Shown here piece by piece: positions 32,444-40,571 of a stretch of DNA of 50,881 nucleotides. A program made the position numbers and the translations under genes. Each line of letters opens with the position of its first letter. Positions within the stretch are counted from its first letter, which is position 1. The notes below the pieces were generated by a model. That model was given only the letters and a program-made list of their open reading frames with translations. It had not been told where the DNA came from and did not search any database. The DNA comes from Candidatus Bathyarchaeota archaeon. GTDB taxonomy: Archaea; Thermoproteota; Bathyarchaeia; Bathyarchaeales; Bathycorpusculaceae. The stretch covers positions 1 through 50,881 of the forward strand of contig JALHSQ010000107.1 in the NCBI GenBank assembly GCA_022865885.1. The letters are read 5' to 3'.

Positions 32444-33922
32444 CTAGCCTTTTACCACAGCTATCGGGACAAGCCTAGCTACCTTTGTGGCTATTCCAAT
32501 CTTGTCACTGACTTCTGCCACGACATCGACATTCTTGTAGGCAGGATCAGCCTCTTCAGCCAACACCACTGAACTTGCCGCTCTAACGTAGATTCCGCGT
32601 TGCTCCAAGGCTTTCTTTATGTCTACACCCCGATAATTCCGTTTAGCGGCAGTTCTGCTCATCATTCTGCCGGCACCATGAGCAGTAGAACCGAAGCTTG
32701 TTTGCATTGCCTTTTCGGTGCCGACCAAGATCCATGAACTTGTTCCCATGCTTCCAGGTATGAGCACTGGTTGCCCTGCAGAACTGTAATCTTGGGGGAT
32801 TTCGGGGTTGCCTGGTGGGAATGCTCTTGTCGCGCCTTTTCTATGAACCCAGACCTTTCTCTGTCCGCCATTGATCTTGTGGGTTTCTATCTTTGCAATG
32901 TTATGTGCAACGTCGTAGACGAGTTTTAAGCCGAACTTTTCTGGGTCTTCTTTGAAAGTCTGCTTGAAACTTTGCCTTACCCAGTGCATAATGGCTTGCC
33001 GGTTGGCGAAGGCGTAGTTGGCAGCACATGCCATGGCTTGGTAATAGTCTTCTGCTTCGTTGCTGTTTCCAGGTGCGCATGCAAGTTCTCGATCAGGCAA
33101 TACAATTTTGTATTTCTGAACCGCCCTTTCCATGACTCGTAAGTAGTCTGAACATACTTGGTGTCCAAAGCCTCGAGAGCCGCAGTGGATCATCACTGTT
33201 ACTTGTCCTTCATTTTGGAGTCCGAATATCTTGGCTATCCTTGTATCGTAGATTTTGTCCACTTTCTGTATTTCCAAAAAATGGTTTCCTGAGCCTAATG
33301 TCCCAATCTGTTGTAGGCCTCTGTTCTTAGCAGTTGAAGAGACTTTGTCTGGGTTTGCGTTTTTCATGCATCCCTGTTCTTCGCAGTGCTCAGCGTCGTC
33401 GTGCCAACCCAATCCTTGTTCGATAACCCATTCTACGCCATTAATAACCGCCCTTTCAAGGTCACCAAGCGTTACTCGAAAGTCATTTCGTCGACTTCCA
33501 AGTCCACATGGGACATTTTCAAAAATGGTGTTCGTTAGTTGAGTGAGTTTTGGTCTGATGTCTTGTTCTGACAAGTTCGTGGTTAGCAAGCGCACCCCGC
33601 AGTTTATGTCGTAGCCAACTCCTCCTGGGCTGATAACGCCTTCGTCGTAGTCTGTTGCAGCGACGCCACCTATTGGAAATCCGTAGCCTTCGTGACCATC
33701 TGGCAATGTTATTGCATACTTGTAGATGCCTGGCAAATGTGAAACGTTCACGCATTGCTCAAGTGTTCTGTCAGTCCGCATTTTCTCTAGCAAGCTTTTG
33801 TCAGCAAAAACCATGCCAGGAACGCGCATGCCACTCTTGAATTGTGGAATTCGCCAAGAGTAATCATCAAGTTTCTCAAGCGGAATTCTTTCGGTGGGCG
33901 AGTAGCTTTCTTCTTCTCCCAT
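32444..33922 (-). CDS. rtcB: RNA-splicing ligase RtcB
   Basis: 492 aa from the ATG at 33922 with AGGTG 7 nt upstream. RtcB joins 2',3'-cyclic phosphate and 5'-OH ends using GTP and Mn2+, and is the tRNA exon ligase in archaea. Motifs: Pro-Asp-Gly-His-Glu-Gly-Tyr-Gly-Phe-Pro-Ile-Gly, Gly-Gly-Val-Gly-Tyr-Asp-Ile-Asn-Cys-Gly-Val-Arg (metal-binding Cys near 106), His-Cys-Gly-Ser-Arg-Gly-Phe-Gly-His and His-Gly-Ala-Gly-Arg (guanylated His near 414). No intein is present. Archease, its activator, is 1.6 kb away and an intron-bearing tRNA is 1 kb away. Confidence 0.97.
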   Translation of the reverse strand: MGEEESYSPTERIPLEKLDDYSWRIPQFKSGMRVPGMVFADKSLLEKMRTDRTLEQCVNVSHLPGIYKYAITLPDGHEGYGFPIGGVAATDYDEGVISPGGVGYDINCGVRLLTTNLSEQDIRPKLTQLTNTIFENVPCGLGSRRNDFRVTLGDLERAVINGVEWVIEQGLGWHDDAEHCEEQGCMKNANPDKVSSTAKNRGLQQIGTLGSGNHFLEIQKVDKIYDTRIAKIFGLQNEGQVTVMIHCGSRGFGHQVCSDYLRVMERAVQKYKIVLPDRELACAPGNSNEAEDYYQAMACAANYAFANRQAIMHWVRQSFKQTFKEDPEKFGLKLVYDVAHNIAKIETHKINGGQRKVWVHRKGATRAFPPGNPEIPQDYSSAGQPVLIPGSMGTSSWILVGTEKAMQTSFGSTAHGAGRMMSRTAAKRNYRGVDIKKALEQRGIYVRAASSVVLAEEADPAYKNVDVVAEVSDKIGIATKVARLVPIAVVKG

Positions 33923-33990
33923 TTTTTTCACCTACAACCAAGAGTGGTGGCGGAAATATAAACCATTTTGGCGTTGAGACCAAAACTTGC

Positions 33991-34926
33991 TCACTCTGGC
34001 ACTGTTCCGAATTTCTTCACGAAGTCTATGACGCCTCGAATGCTGTGATTAAGAACGGTTTCGCCTAGCACCGGACGCATTTTAACGTATTCTAAGGCTT
34101 TTTGGAAAGCAGGATCACTCTCAACTATTCTTCTGCTTGTTGTCTCCACATCTTCATTCCCATCAATTCCTTGTTTTGCGATTTTCGCCCAGAGCTTAAG
34201 CTGCTGCGCATAGTTCAGAAGTCTGATATTGGCATCAGCTGCTTTTCCAAAATGACTATAGTACAAGCTTCTAGGTTTTAGGCTCACTAGTCTATCTAGA
34301 GAAGCAAGGACTATGTCCAATCGAAGAGGCGGTGGAGTAGTTGGCACTACCACTCCTATTTCGTTTAGGTAGATGCCTGCAGCGTCGCCTGGAAAAACTC
34401 CGTGACTGAGAGGTTCGAAGTAACTCTGGTGGTGGGAGGCGTGGCCGAGCGTTTCAACGACTCTTAATTCGAGATCGTTTCCAAGGTTAAGAATCGTGCC
34501 ATCGGTCGTTCCCATTATTCGATCTTCAGGGACTGGTTGGGGCTCGCCATACAATTCAGTTATGCTGCCCAAGACTATTCTTGACTGTTCCCACAGTTTC
34601 TCTGGATGAGCTAGGTGAGGTACGCCTTTCGGGTGAACAATAACCTTAGCATTGGGTAGATGCTTCAGTAGAGTTCCGACTCCTCCGCTATGATCAAGGT
34701 GTACATGTGAAACTGCGACGTATGCCACATTCTCTGGTTTCACATCTAATTGTCTCAGACCGATGAGCACGTTTGGTATTGATGAAGTCGGACCTGTCTC
34801 AACAATCGCTGCCTTCTTGCCTTTCAAGACGTAGCTTGCAATGAAGTTTCTTATTCCCGCGGTTTCAGTATCTATAAGATAGATGTGTTCATTGATTCTC
34901 GAAGCTTGCATATGGGTGCCACTCAT
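33991..34926 (-). CDS. Metallo-beta-lactamase fold hydrolase
   Basis: 311 aa. The metal-binding motif His-Val-His-Leu-Asp-His (residues about 74-79) is followed by a later His (Leu-Gly-His-Ala-Ser-His), Gly-Asp-Ala-Ala-Gly and Ser-His-Phe-Gly, the five expected ligand positions of a glyoxalase II-like enzyme. Family members hydrolyse thioesters, phosphoesters or lactones; the substrate is not evident. The C-terminal ~80 residues form a helical extension. It lies 69 nt upstream of rtcB on the same strand, so an RNA-processing link is possible but unproven. Confidence 0.88.
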   Translation of the reverse strand: MSGTHMQASRINEHIYLIDTETAGIRNFIASYVLKGKKAAIVETGPTSSIPNVLIGLRQLDVKPENVAYVAVSHVHLDHSGGVGTLLKHLPNAKVIVHPKGVPHLAHPEKLWEQSRIVLGSITELYGEPQPVPEDRIMGTTDGTILNLGNDLELRVVETLGHASHHQSYFEPLSHGVFPGDAAGIYLNEIGVVVPTTPPPLRLDIVLASLDRLVSLKPRSLYYSHFGKAADANIRLLNYAQQLKLWAKIAKQGIDGNEDVETTSRRIVESDPAFQKALEYVKMRPVLGETVLNHSIRGVIDFVKKFGTVPE

Positions 34927-34985
34927 TTGTTGATGGTTGGAACCATTAAGATTGTCTTGACTAGTTTAAGATTTTCATGGTGAAT

Positions 34986-34995
34986 GCTTTAAACG
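34986..34995 (+). promoter_or_regulatory. TATA-like box of the HVO_A0114-like gene
   Basis: GCTTTAAACG lies 25-30 nt before the GTG at 35018, the spacing expected for a leaderless archaeal transcript. No Shine-Dalgarno is seen, consistent with this. It supports 35018 as the true start. Confidence 0.45.
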
Positions 34996-35017
34996 ATCTG
35001 TTGCACACTTTCTGTTT

Positions 35018-35498
35018 GTGGATCTTCTGCTTCTTAGAATCGTTCGAGACTTAACATCTGAGGAAGTAGAAGAGAGAATAGAGAGGTTTGAGAGAAGGTT
35101 TGGAATGAGCTTTGAGGAATTTGAGGAGCTTTTTTCTCAAACAGCAGCTTGAACCCAAGCTTGTGAAAGCGTATCTTGAATGGGCAGAACTTGTGGACAG
35201 CTTCAAGGGTTACGTTGAGGATGGGGAACTCGACTACACTGCAGAAGAGCTCAAGGATTTCGAGCCGGAAGAGGTTGCTTTGCTGACGCCGAGAAGAACA
35301 GAATTGCTCTATAGGCTCGCCGATCTGAGAGTGGAGTCGATTAACGATCTTGCGAAAAAGGTGAGACGGGACGTTAAGAATGTTTATCCGGATTTAGAGG
35401 CGCTCCGAAAGTTTGGTTTTGTCAGGTTAAGCAAGCGAAAGGGAAGAGCTTTGACTCCAGAGACCCTTGTGAAGGAAATCACTTTTCTGATTCACTGA
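35018..35498 (+). pseudogene. HVO_A0114-like winged-helix regulator with a frameshift in a T6 run
   Basis: GTG 35018 opens a 44-codon frame (Leu-Thr-Ser-Glu-Glu-Val-Glu-Glu-Arg ... Met-Ser-Phe-Glu-Glu-Phe-Glu-Glu-Leu) that ends at 35152. The next frame, from about 35112, continues with Leu-Glu-Pro-Lys-Leu-Val-Lys-Ala-Tyr-Leu-Glu-Trp-Ala-Glu-Leu and a wHTH (Leu-Ala-Lys-Lys-Val-Arg-Arg-Asp-Val-Lys-Asn-Val-Tyr). Dropping one T from TTTTTT near 35131-35136 fuses them smoothly. Homologues are DNA-binding regulators of the HVO_A0114 type, sometimes acting as antitoxins. It may be a sequencing homopolymer error, a real mutation or frameshifting. The start is supported by a TATA-like box about 25 nt upstream. 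Confidence 0.7.
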
Positions 35499-35513
35499 TT
35501 GGATGGTGATTGC

Positions 35514-35951
35514 TCATATGTCAAGGATGAATCTTAGTATGACTTCGTTTGGGTTTCTTAGGATTTCCATGCGGTGATAGGTCACTGCTTTCACACCAAC
35601 CTTCTGCAGATGTTTCCTCGGATTGTATTTTTCTCCCCAGATCTTGGCTTTGAGTTTGAGCCCAGTCGAGGTTTCGTTCAATGTTGAAATCTTGAATTTG
35701 GAATAGAACATACCTTGGAGTTCGAATCTTATGAGTAATGTTTCAAGCCAGTTGTAGAGGAGAGCCTTATCGTCAAGAGCTTCAACTTCAACCTGATCCT
35801 CGACTGTCGGGTGAATCGTTTCCGCGTTGGTCATAACTTCAAACAGTGCTAACGCAGCATTTTCGAAAGCTTCTTCCAGATTCTTTCCGTATGCACCGAT
35901 GTATGCATCTGCCGTATGTTCCAGAAACTCGAAACGCTTCTTATCATTCAT
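35514..35951 (-). CDS. Archease, RtcB activator
   Basis: 145 aa from the ATG at 35951 (GTG 35963 and ATG 35957 are alternatives). Family markers: Glu-Phe-Leu-Glu-His-Thr-Ala-Asp-Ala near the N-terminus, the ferredoxin-like insert, Asp-Asp-Lys-Ala-Leu-Leu-Tyr-Asn-Trp-Leu-Glu, and the C-terminal Val-Lys-Ala-Val-Thr-Tyr-His ... Ile-Leu-Arg-Phe-Ile-Leu-Asp-Ile. Archease speeds guanylation and turnover of RtcB and broadens its NTP use. Encoded 1.6 kb from rtcB on the same strand, but not in one operon, because other genes lie between. It is convergent with the HVO_A0114-like gene. Confidence 0.95.
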   Translation of the reverse strand: MNDKKRFEFLEHTADAYIGAYGKNLEEAFENAALALFEVMTNAETIHPTVEDQVEVEALDDKALLYNWLETLLIRFELQGMFYSKFKISTLNETSTGLKLKAKIWGEKYNPRKHLQKVGVKAVTYHRMEILRNPNEVILRFILDI

Positions 35952-36070
35952 GAACATTGCCACACGAGTTCAGGTTCCCTGCACTCAAGGAACCATCTTC
36001 CTCTACTGAATAAAAGACTTTTAATTTCATTGTCAATCAATCTACGTGGTCAGGCAGGACTGAGGCCATC

Positions 36071-37033
36071 ATGATTAGGAATGCTGTGTTGAAAACAGTC
36101 TTGGCATACTATACTGTTGCCGTTGTTATCTTGCTGAGCGGTTACTTTGCTCCTGCACGAACCGAGTTTGTGACTTACGTTCCGATACTTCTTTCGGTTT
36201 TGCTTCTGGTTCCGCTTTACATGTGGCAGAGAAACTATCGCTTAAGAACGGGGCTCCTAAGAGAAATAAGTGAAAAAGATAAGCGTTCAGTGATTTTCTG
36301 CTCTCTTGCGTTGTTCATTCTTGCGTTGTCAGTTCGCATTCCATCTGTTCTCATGATGGGTATACCGTACGAAAAGACACCATTGATTTACCTTATTGTC
36401 TTGACTATGCTGATAATCGGGAAAACTGATCTTTCGGCCTTTGGCTTTAGAACAGAGAAACTTGGAAAGTCGCTTTTGTATGGATTTGCGTTCTTTGCTG
36501 TTTTGGGGGGGTTAATGTCACTTGTTTCCTATGTTTTGATTTATGGTTTCGTCAATCAAGTCGCTGTTGAATCCTATGATGCTGTATCTTCCATGTTATC
36601 TATGCCCTTTATGATTTTGTGTGTGGGTCTGAGTGAGGAAGGGCTTTTCAGAGGCTATATACAGGCGCGTCTCCAGAAAGTCTGCAGTCTGAGAACGGCT
36701 ATACTTTTTCAGGCGTTCCTGTTTGGATTGTGGCACTTTGTCTGGAATCTCTCTCCATTTGATCCTTTCGTTATGACCCAGTACGTGTTATCGACGTTCT
36801 TGATGGGTCTTCTTTTCGGTTACTTCTTCGCTAAAACTGGGAGTCTTGTGTCATTGGTATTTGCTCATGGGTTATGGGACAGTGTTCTCCCATGGATAAT
36901 AGAAAAAAAGGTAACAATGGATTACTTTTCAACGTTCCCCCTATCAAGTCAAGTACTAGTGGCGATTTTGCCTCTAGTGGTGGCTGCGGCTGTGACGGTT
37001 CTCTTTGTGAAGTACCTCGTCAATCGAGTGTGA
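36071..37033 (+). CDS. CPBP family intramembrane metalloprotease
   Basis: 320 aa with eight predicted membrane segments. The CPBP/Abi signature is complete: Ser-Glu-Glu-Gly-Leu-Phe-Arg-Gly-Tyr (motif 1, EExxxR), Phe-Gly-Leu-Trp-His-Phe-Val-Trp (motif 2, FxxxH) and Phe-Ala-His-Gly-Leu-Trp-Asp (motif 3, HxxxD). Related to the CAAX prenyl endopeptidase Rce1; bacterial members affect bacteriocin immunity and membrane-protein processing. The substrate in archaea is not known. The start has GAGG 6 nt upstream, and a TATA-like stretch near 36013-36025 lies upstream. Confidence 0.9.
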   Translation: MIRNAVLKTVLAYYTVAVVILLSGYFAPARTEFVTYVPILLSVLLLVPLYMWQRNYRLRTGLLREISEKDKRSVIFCSLALFILALSVRIPSVLMMGIPYEKTPLIYLIVLTMLIIGKTDLSAFGFRTEKLGKSLLYGFAFFAVLGGLMSLVSYVLIYGFVNQVAVESYDAVSSMLSMPFMILCVGLSEEGLFRGYIQARLQKVCSLRTAILFQAFLFGLWHFVWNLSPFDPFVMTQYVLSTFLMGLLFGYFFAKTGSLVSLVFAHGLWDSVLPWIIEKKVTMDYFSTFPLSSQVLVAILPLVVAAAVTVLFVKYLVNRV

Positions 37034-37058
37034 TGCGAAGAACTAAGAAGACAGATTA

Positions 37059-37529
37059 TCAGTTTGAATTCTTGTCAAGTTCAAGCAAGATTTCGGTGAC
37101 GGTTCTCACGAGGTGTGGGCATTTTTCTTCGAATACTTTCATATTGCGTGCCATTTCCAAGCCCTTTGGATGAGAGAGATCATATCCGATGAGTTCTCTG
37201 CACATTACGCTTCCATGTTGCAATTTGAATCGTTTGTAGAGGATTTGAGCTAGCTCATAGGATTTCGTTCGTTTCTCAATTGACGGTTCATTAGTGCCGT
37301 ACTTAATCCCTATTGCCATTATGCCACCTGCTAGAGCTCCACAGATGGAGCCACATCGACCTATTCCACCACCAAAGCCTGAAGCAATCTTGGGTACTAG
37401 GTCATTCTTTCCATCCCACTGTTCGAAGAAAGCCAGCAGCACACTTTGAGCGCAATTGTAGCCCTCTTTGAAGCGTTGCACAGCCATTTCATGGAGAACA
37501 GTTTTTCGCTTCATAGTGCAGGGTTCCAT
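37059..37529 (-). CDS. C_GCAxxG_C_C family redox-type protein
   Basis: 156 aa. Residues Tyr-Asn-Cys-Ala-Gln-Ser-Val, then Gly-Phe-Gly-Gly-Gly-Ile-Gly-Arg-Cys-Gly-Ser-Ile-Cys-Gly-Ala-Leu-Ala-Gly, and a late Cys (Cys-Arg-Glu-Leu and Glu-Lys-Cys-Pro) form the C-x-GC-x-xG-x-C-C pattern of this family. It is thought to bind metal or act in redox chemistry; function unproven. It begins about 15 nt after the stop of the M42 peptidase gene, so the two are probably one operon. ATG 37514 is an alternative start. Confidence 0.87.
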   Translation of the reverse strand: MEPCTMKRKTVLHEMAVQRFKEGYNCAQSVLLAFFEQWDGKNDLVPKIASGFGGGIGRCGSICGALAGGIMAIGIKYGTNEPSIEKRTKSYELAQILYKRFKLQHGSVMCRELIGYDLSHPKGLEMARNMKVFEEKCPHLVRTVTEILLELDKNSN

Positions 37530-37544
37530 GAATGGAGAAAAAAG

Positions 37545-38588
37545 TTAGAAATACTTTGGGATTTTTTGAATGGTCGCGACCAATAGCTTAACGGCATTCT
37601 CGACGTCTTCAAGGCTAAGCAGAGATGTTGGGCTGTGAATGTAGCGTGTCGGAACGGAAATGACTCCGCTGGGTATTCCTTCTTTCGTCAAGAGTATGCG
37701 TGCCGCGTCTGTAGAGCCTGCTAGCCCTGTTTCAAGTTGATAGGGGATTTTGTTTTCTTCTGCTACGTCTGTTAGAAGTCGCAGAATCTTGGGGGGAACG
37801 ATCATTCCAGAATCAGCAATTGTAATTGATGGCCCTTTTTTTATTGCTATTGGTGCTTCATTCTCTTTCACTCCCGGTGTGTCGCCGGCGACAGTCACGT
37901 CGATGGCTAAACCTACGTCTGGAGATATGCTGAAGGCAGATGTCATTGCTCCTCTTAAGCCGACTTCCTCTTGCACTGTTCCAACTGCGTATATGGTGCA
38001 TTCTGTTTTTTCTAAACGCTTTAGTGCTTCAATCATGATGGCGCAGCCCACGCGATCGTCTAGAGCCTTTCCGATCACGATGTCCTTTTTGATTCTTGCG
38101 AATTCTACGTCGAAGCCTACTGGGTCCCCTATTTTTACACCCATTTTCTTTGCTTCTTCTTGGTTTGCGGCGCCGATGTCTATGAACAGTTCGTCGTAGG
38201 AGATGACTTTCTTGCGTTCTTCTTCTTTTTGGATGTGTGGGGGTCTTGAACCTATTATGCCGTGTAGTGGTCCCTTTTCGGTGTAGACGAGGACTTTCTG
38301 AGCTAGGAGGATGCGGTCATCTATTCCGCCAACTTTTGCGAAGTATAAGAAGCCTTCCTTAGTGATGGTCTTTATGACAAGGCCTATTTCATCCATGTGA
38401 GCAGCTAGCATGATCTTCGGAGAGTTTTTCTTTCCTTTCTTTATTCCGATAACGTTTCCGAGGCTGTCCTCTTTGATTTCGTCCACGTATGGTTTCAGGA
38501 GTTTCTTCATTAGGTCGGCGACTTCTTCTTCTCTGCCGGTTACGCCGGAAGCTTTTGAGAGTTTTTCGAGGGTTTCGATTAGCGTCAT
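37545..38588 (-). CDS. M42 family metallo-aminopeptidase
   Basis: 347 aa. Two-metal peptidase of the tetrahedral TET type, acting in the cytosol on peptides. Ligands: Ala-Ala-His-Met-Asp-Glu-Ile-Gly (His and Asp near 66-68), Lys-Ala-Leu-Asp-Asp-Arg-Val (Asp near 180), Val-Gln-Glu-Glu-Val-Gly-Leu-Arg-Gly-Ala (Glu-Glu near 210), Ala-Ile-Asp-Val-Thr (Asp near 230), and Thr-Arg-Tyr-Ile-His-Ser (His near 320). Length and spacing are normal. Also called cellulase M / endoglucanase M in older annotation, which is misleading. Upstream of the C_GCAxxG_C_C gene. Confidence 0.95.
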   Translation of the reverse strand: MTLIETLEKLSKASGVTGREEEVADLMKKLLKPYVDEIKEDSLGNVIGIKKGKKNSPKIMLAAHMDEIGLVIKTITKEGFLYFAKVGGIDDRILLAQKVLVYTEKGPLHGIIGSRPPHIQKEEERKKVISYDELFIDIGAANQEEAKKMGVKIGDPVGFDVEFARIKKDIVIGKALDDRVGCAIMIEALKRLEKTECTIYAVGTVQEEVGLRGAMTSAFSISPDVGLAIDVTVAGDTPGVKENEAPIAIKKGPSITIADSGMIVPPKILRLLTDVAEENKIPYQLETGLAGSTDAARILLTKEGIPSGVISVPTRYIHSPTSLLSLEDVENAVKLLVATIQKIPKYF

Positions 38589-38713
38589 CGTGTGTTCCTC
38601 TTAAAGAGTATTTAAGAATCGTAGAACTCTATATTAAACGATTGTGGTGCGAACGTCAGAAGAAGAGGCGTAAGGAGTTTCGTGCTTTGTTTCGTGTTGG
38701 GGATTGTGGTTAG

Positions 38714-39415
38714 ATGAGGAAAAGTTTGCAGTTGAATCTTGTTGTTGTGTTTGCAGCGTTGCATGCTGCACTGTATGTTGTCTCGCCCGGATTTGACTGG
38801 CGAAATTGGGGGATCTACATTGAGGCGATTGAAGGGATTATTCTCGGTCCAAGTATGGGTCTTCTAGCAGCATTTCTCGGCAGTTCGATTGCTAGGATGA
38901 TTAAACCTGACGTCTTTTGGATGTTTGGCATAGTTGCCGAGCCTTTGAGTGTCTTTATGGTGGGGTTATTGAGTAGAGGCAGATGGAAACCAGTTCTAGC
39001 AGTGTACGCCATGATGCTTTTGGCTTATTTTGCTCATCCGTTTGGACGAGCGCTTCCAATTTGGACAATTCTCGACATCTTGGTTGCTCTGGCATTGATC
39101 TATCCGACTGCAAGGTTCAGCGGTGAACTGTTCAAGACAAATGTTAGACGATTATCGGTTGTGTCGGTTCTGGCTTCTTTTGTCTGTGTGGCCACTGATT
39201 CGCTTGTAAGGGTCTTCCTACTCGTGCCATGCGGGTTGTACAGTCTTTTCGACTTCTTTGGAAGTTTCGACATGCTTCAAGGCGCGTTTATAGCTGGTGC
39301 TGCGCTTTCTTACGTCGAGGATCTTAGGGTTGTTGTTGTCGCTTTTCTCGTTGGTGTTCCACTTCTGCTGACCGTTTTGAAGTTCGGGATTGTCAGTAAG
39401 AATCAACCGGACTGA
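38714..39415 (+). CDS. ECF transporter S component-like membrane protein
   Basis: 233 aa, six membrane segments, with Val-Phe-Ala-Ala-Leu-His-Ala-Ala-Leu-Tyr near the N-terminus and the Gly-Ile-Ile-Leu-Gly-Pro-Ser-Met-Gly-Leu-Leu-Ala-Ala-Phe-Leu-Gly loop that marks the S-component fold (the Gly-Pro-x-x-Gly before helix 3). Such proteins bind a vitamin or metal and pair with an EcfA/EcfT module. No EcfA or EcfT gene is in the window, so the partner must be elsewhere, as is common. The substrate is unknown. It is upstream of mtdB on the same strand with a 93-nt gap. Confidence 0.75.
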   Translation: MRKSLQLNLVVVFAALHAALYVVSPGFDWRNWGIYIEAIEGIILGPSMGLLAAFLGSSIARMIKPDVFWMFGIVAEPLSVFMVGLLSRGRWKPVLAVYAMMLLAYFAHPFGRALPIWTILDILVALALIYPTARFSGELFKTNVRRLSVVSVLASFVCVATDSLVRVFLLVPCGLYSLFDFFGSFDMLQGAFIAGAALSYVEDLRVVVVAFLVGVPLLLTVLKFGIVSKNQPD

Positions 39416-39508
39416 ACCTGTCACGGAAGCGTTAGCTGAACATTTCCGCAAGATCATGGCAATTCTTAAAGGTATACTAGGTATTTAGAGTGAGAAGAGG
39501 TCTCTCTC

Positions 39509-40471
39509 TTGCCGGAAAAACAGTACAAGAACGTGTTCATTTTCCTAGACACAGACAAACACGCTAGCCCTTTCGACATTCTAACTACGATAGACGTCTT
39601 TCCAGACGCCAAGATACTGAAATACGAAAATGTGACAGTCGAGGACGCAGAACAAATAGTTCATGATGCGATGTTTCCAAGAGGCCCAGAAGGAGCGGGA
39701 CACACCAAAATCTTCATCAACGGACGGGACTTTGATCGCGCAAGCGCTATTCTGGGTAAAGTGAAAGAATGCATGTTTCCACCATTTGAGCTTGCAGTCA
39801 TAGTCGATCCGCGAGGTGCCTACACAACAGCTTCAGCTGCAGTTGCAAAAACTCTAGAGCTTTCGCTTGCCAAGAATTTTGGTGACTTGGAGAGCAAGAC
39901 GGTGGCTGTTTTAGCTGGAACAGGACCAGTTGGGCAAATGGCCACGAGGCTCTACGCATCTGAAAAAGCGAACGTGGTCGTCACTTCTAGGGCACTTCAA
40001 AAGGCTTCGTCATTGGCGGCAAAAGTGAACGAGGAGTTTGGCGTTGAAGCTGTTCGAGGTGCTGAGGTTCAGAGTCTTGAGGACGTTGGAAAAGCCATCG
40101 AAAATGCTGATATTGTGCTTTCTGCAGGGGCTGCGAAGACTGAGCTTCTTCAGCTGAATACTTTGAGGGAATGTGGAAGAAAATGCAGAATAGTGGCTGA
40201 TGTGAATGCGATTCCACCATTGGGCGTAGAAGGATTGGATTCGAATGCTGATGGCGATGAATTACTGCCGCATGTTTTCGGAATTGGAGCGTTGGTTATT
40301 GGAAAGCTCAAGAACAAACTGGAAGCTGAACTGATCAGGAAGGCTGTGCAGCAGTCGAAGGGCATATTCGATCACGAAGTAGCCTTTGACTTAGCCAAGA
40401 AAATGATAGCCGAGAAGCTTGGGAAGAAGAAAACCAGCAAGGCTGAACCGCCGAAACATTGGCTGCCCTAG
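39509..40471 (+). CDS. mtdB: NAD(P)-dependent methylene-tetrahydromethanopterin dehydrogenase
   Basis: 320 aa from a TTG at 39509, GAGAAGAGGT about 8 nt upstream. It oxidises or reduces methylene-/methenyl-H4MPT with NAD(P). The N-terminal domain starts with Lys-Asn-Val-Phe-Ile-Phe-Leu-Asp-Thr-Asp-Lys-His-Ala-Ser-Pro-Phe-Asp and carries Phe-Ile-Asn-Gly-Arg-Asp. The Rossmann part has Val-Leu-Ala-Gly-Thr-Gly-Pro-Val-Gly-Gln-Met-Ala (near 133-144) and Ala-Asp-Val-Asn-Ala-Ile-Pro-Pro-Leu-Gly. This is the type known from methylotrophic bacteria; methanogens usually use F420-dependent Mtd instead. A TATA-like AAAGGTATACTAGG at about 39468-39482 and the next gene, ftr, complete the C1 unit. Confidence 0.9.
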   Translation: MPEKQYKNVFIFLDTDKHASPFDILTTIDVFPDAKILKYENVTVEDAEQIVHDAMFPRGPEGAGHTKIFINGRDFDRASAILGKVKECMFPPFELAVIVDPRGAYTTASAAVAKTLELSLAKNFGDLESKTVAVLAGTGPVGQMATRLYASEKANVVVTSRALQKASSLAAKVNEEFGVEAVRGAEVQSLEDVGKAIENADIVLSAGAAKTELLQLNTLRECGRKCRIVADVNAIPPLGVEGLDSNADGDELLPHVFGIGALVIGKLKNKLEAELIRKAVQQSKGIFDHEVAFDLAKKMIAEKLGKKKTSKAEPPKHWLP

Positions 40472-40571
40472 CAGATTTCTCGCCTGTACCGGTTTTTGAA
40501 AAAGGCGAATATTACGTTGCCGTTGCGAAAACGCTTAAAGAATGAGGAACTACTGAAAATAGGGGTCAAAC

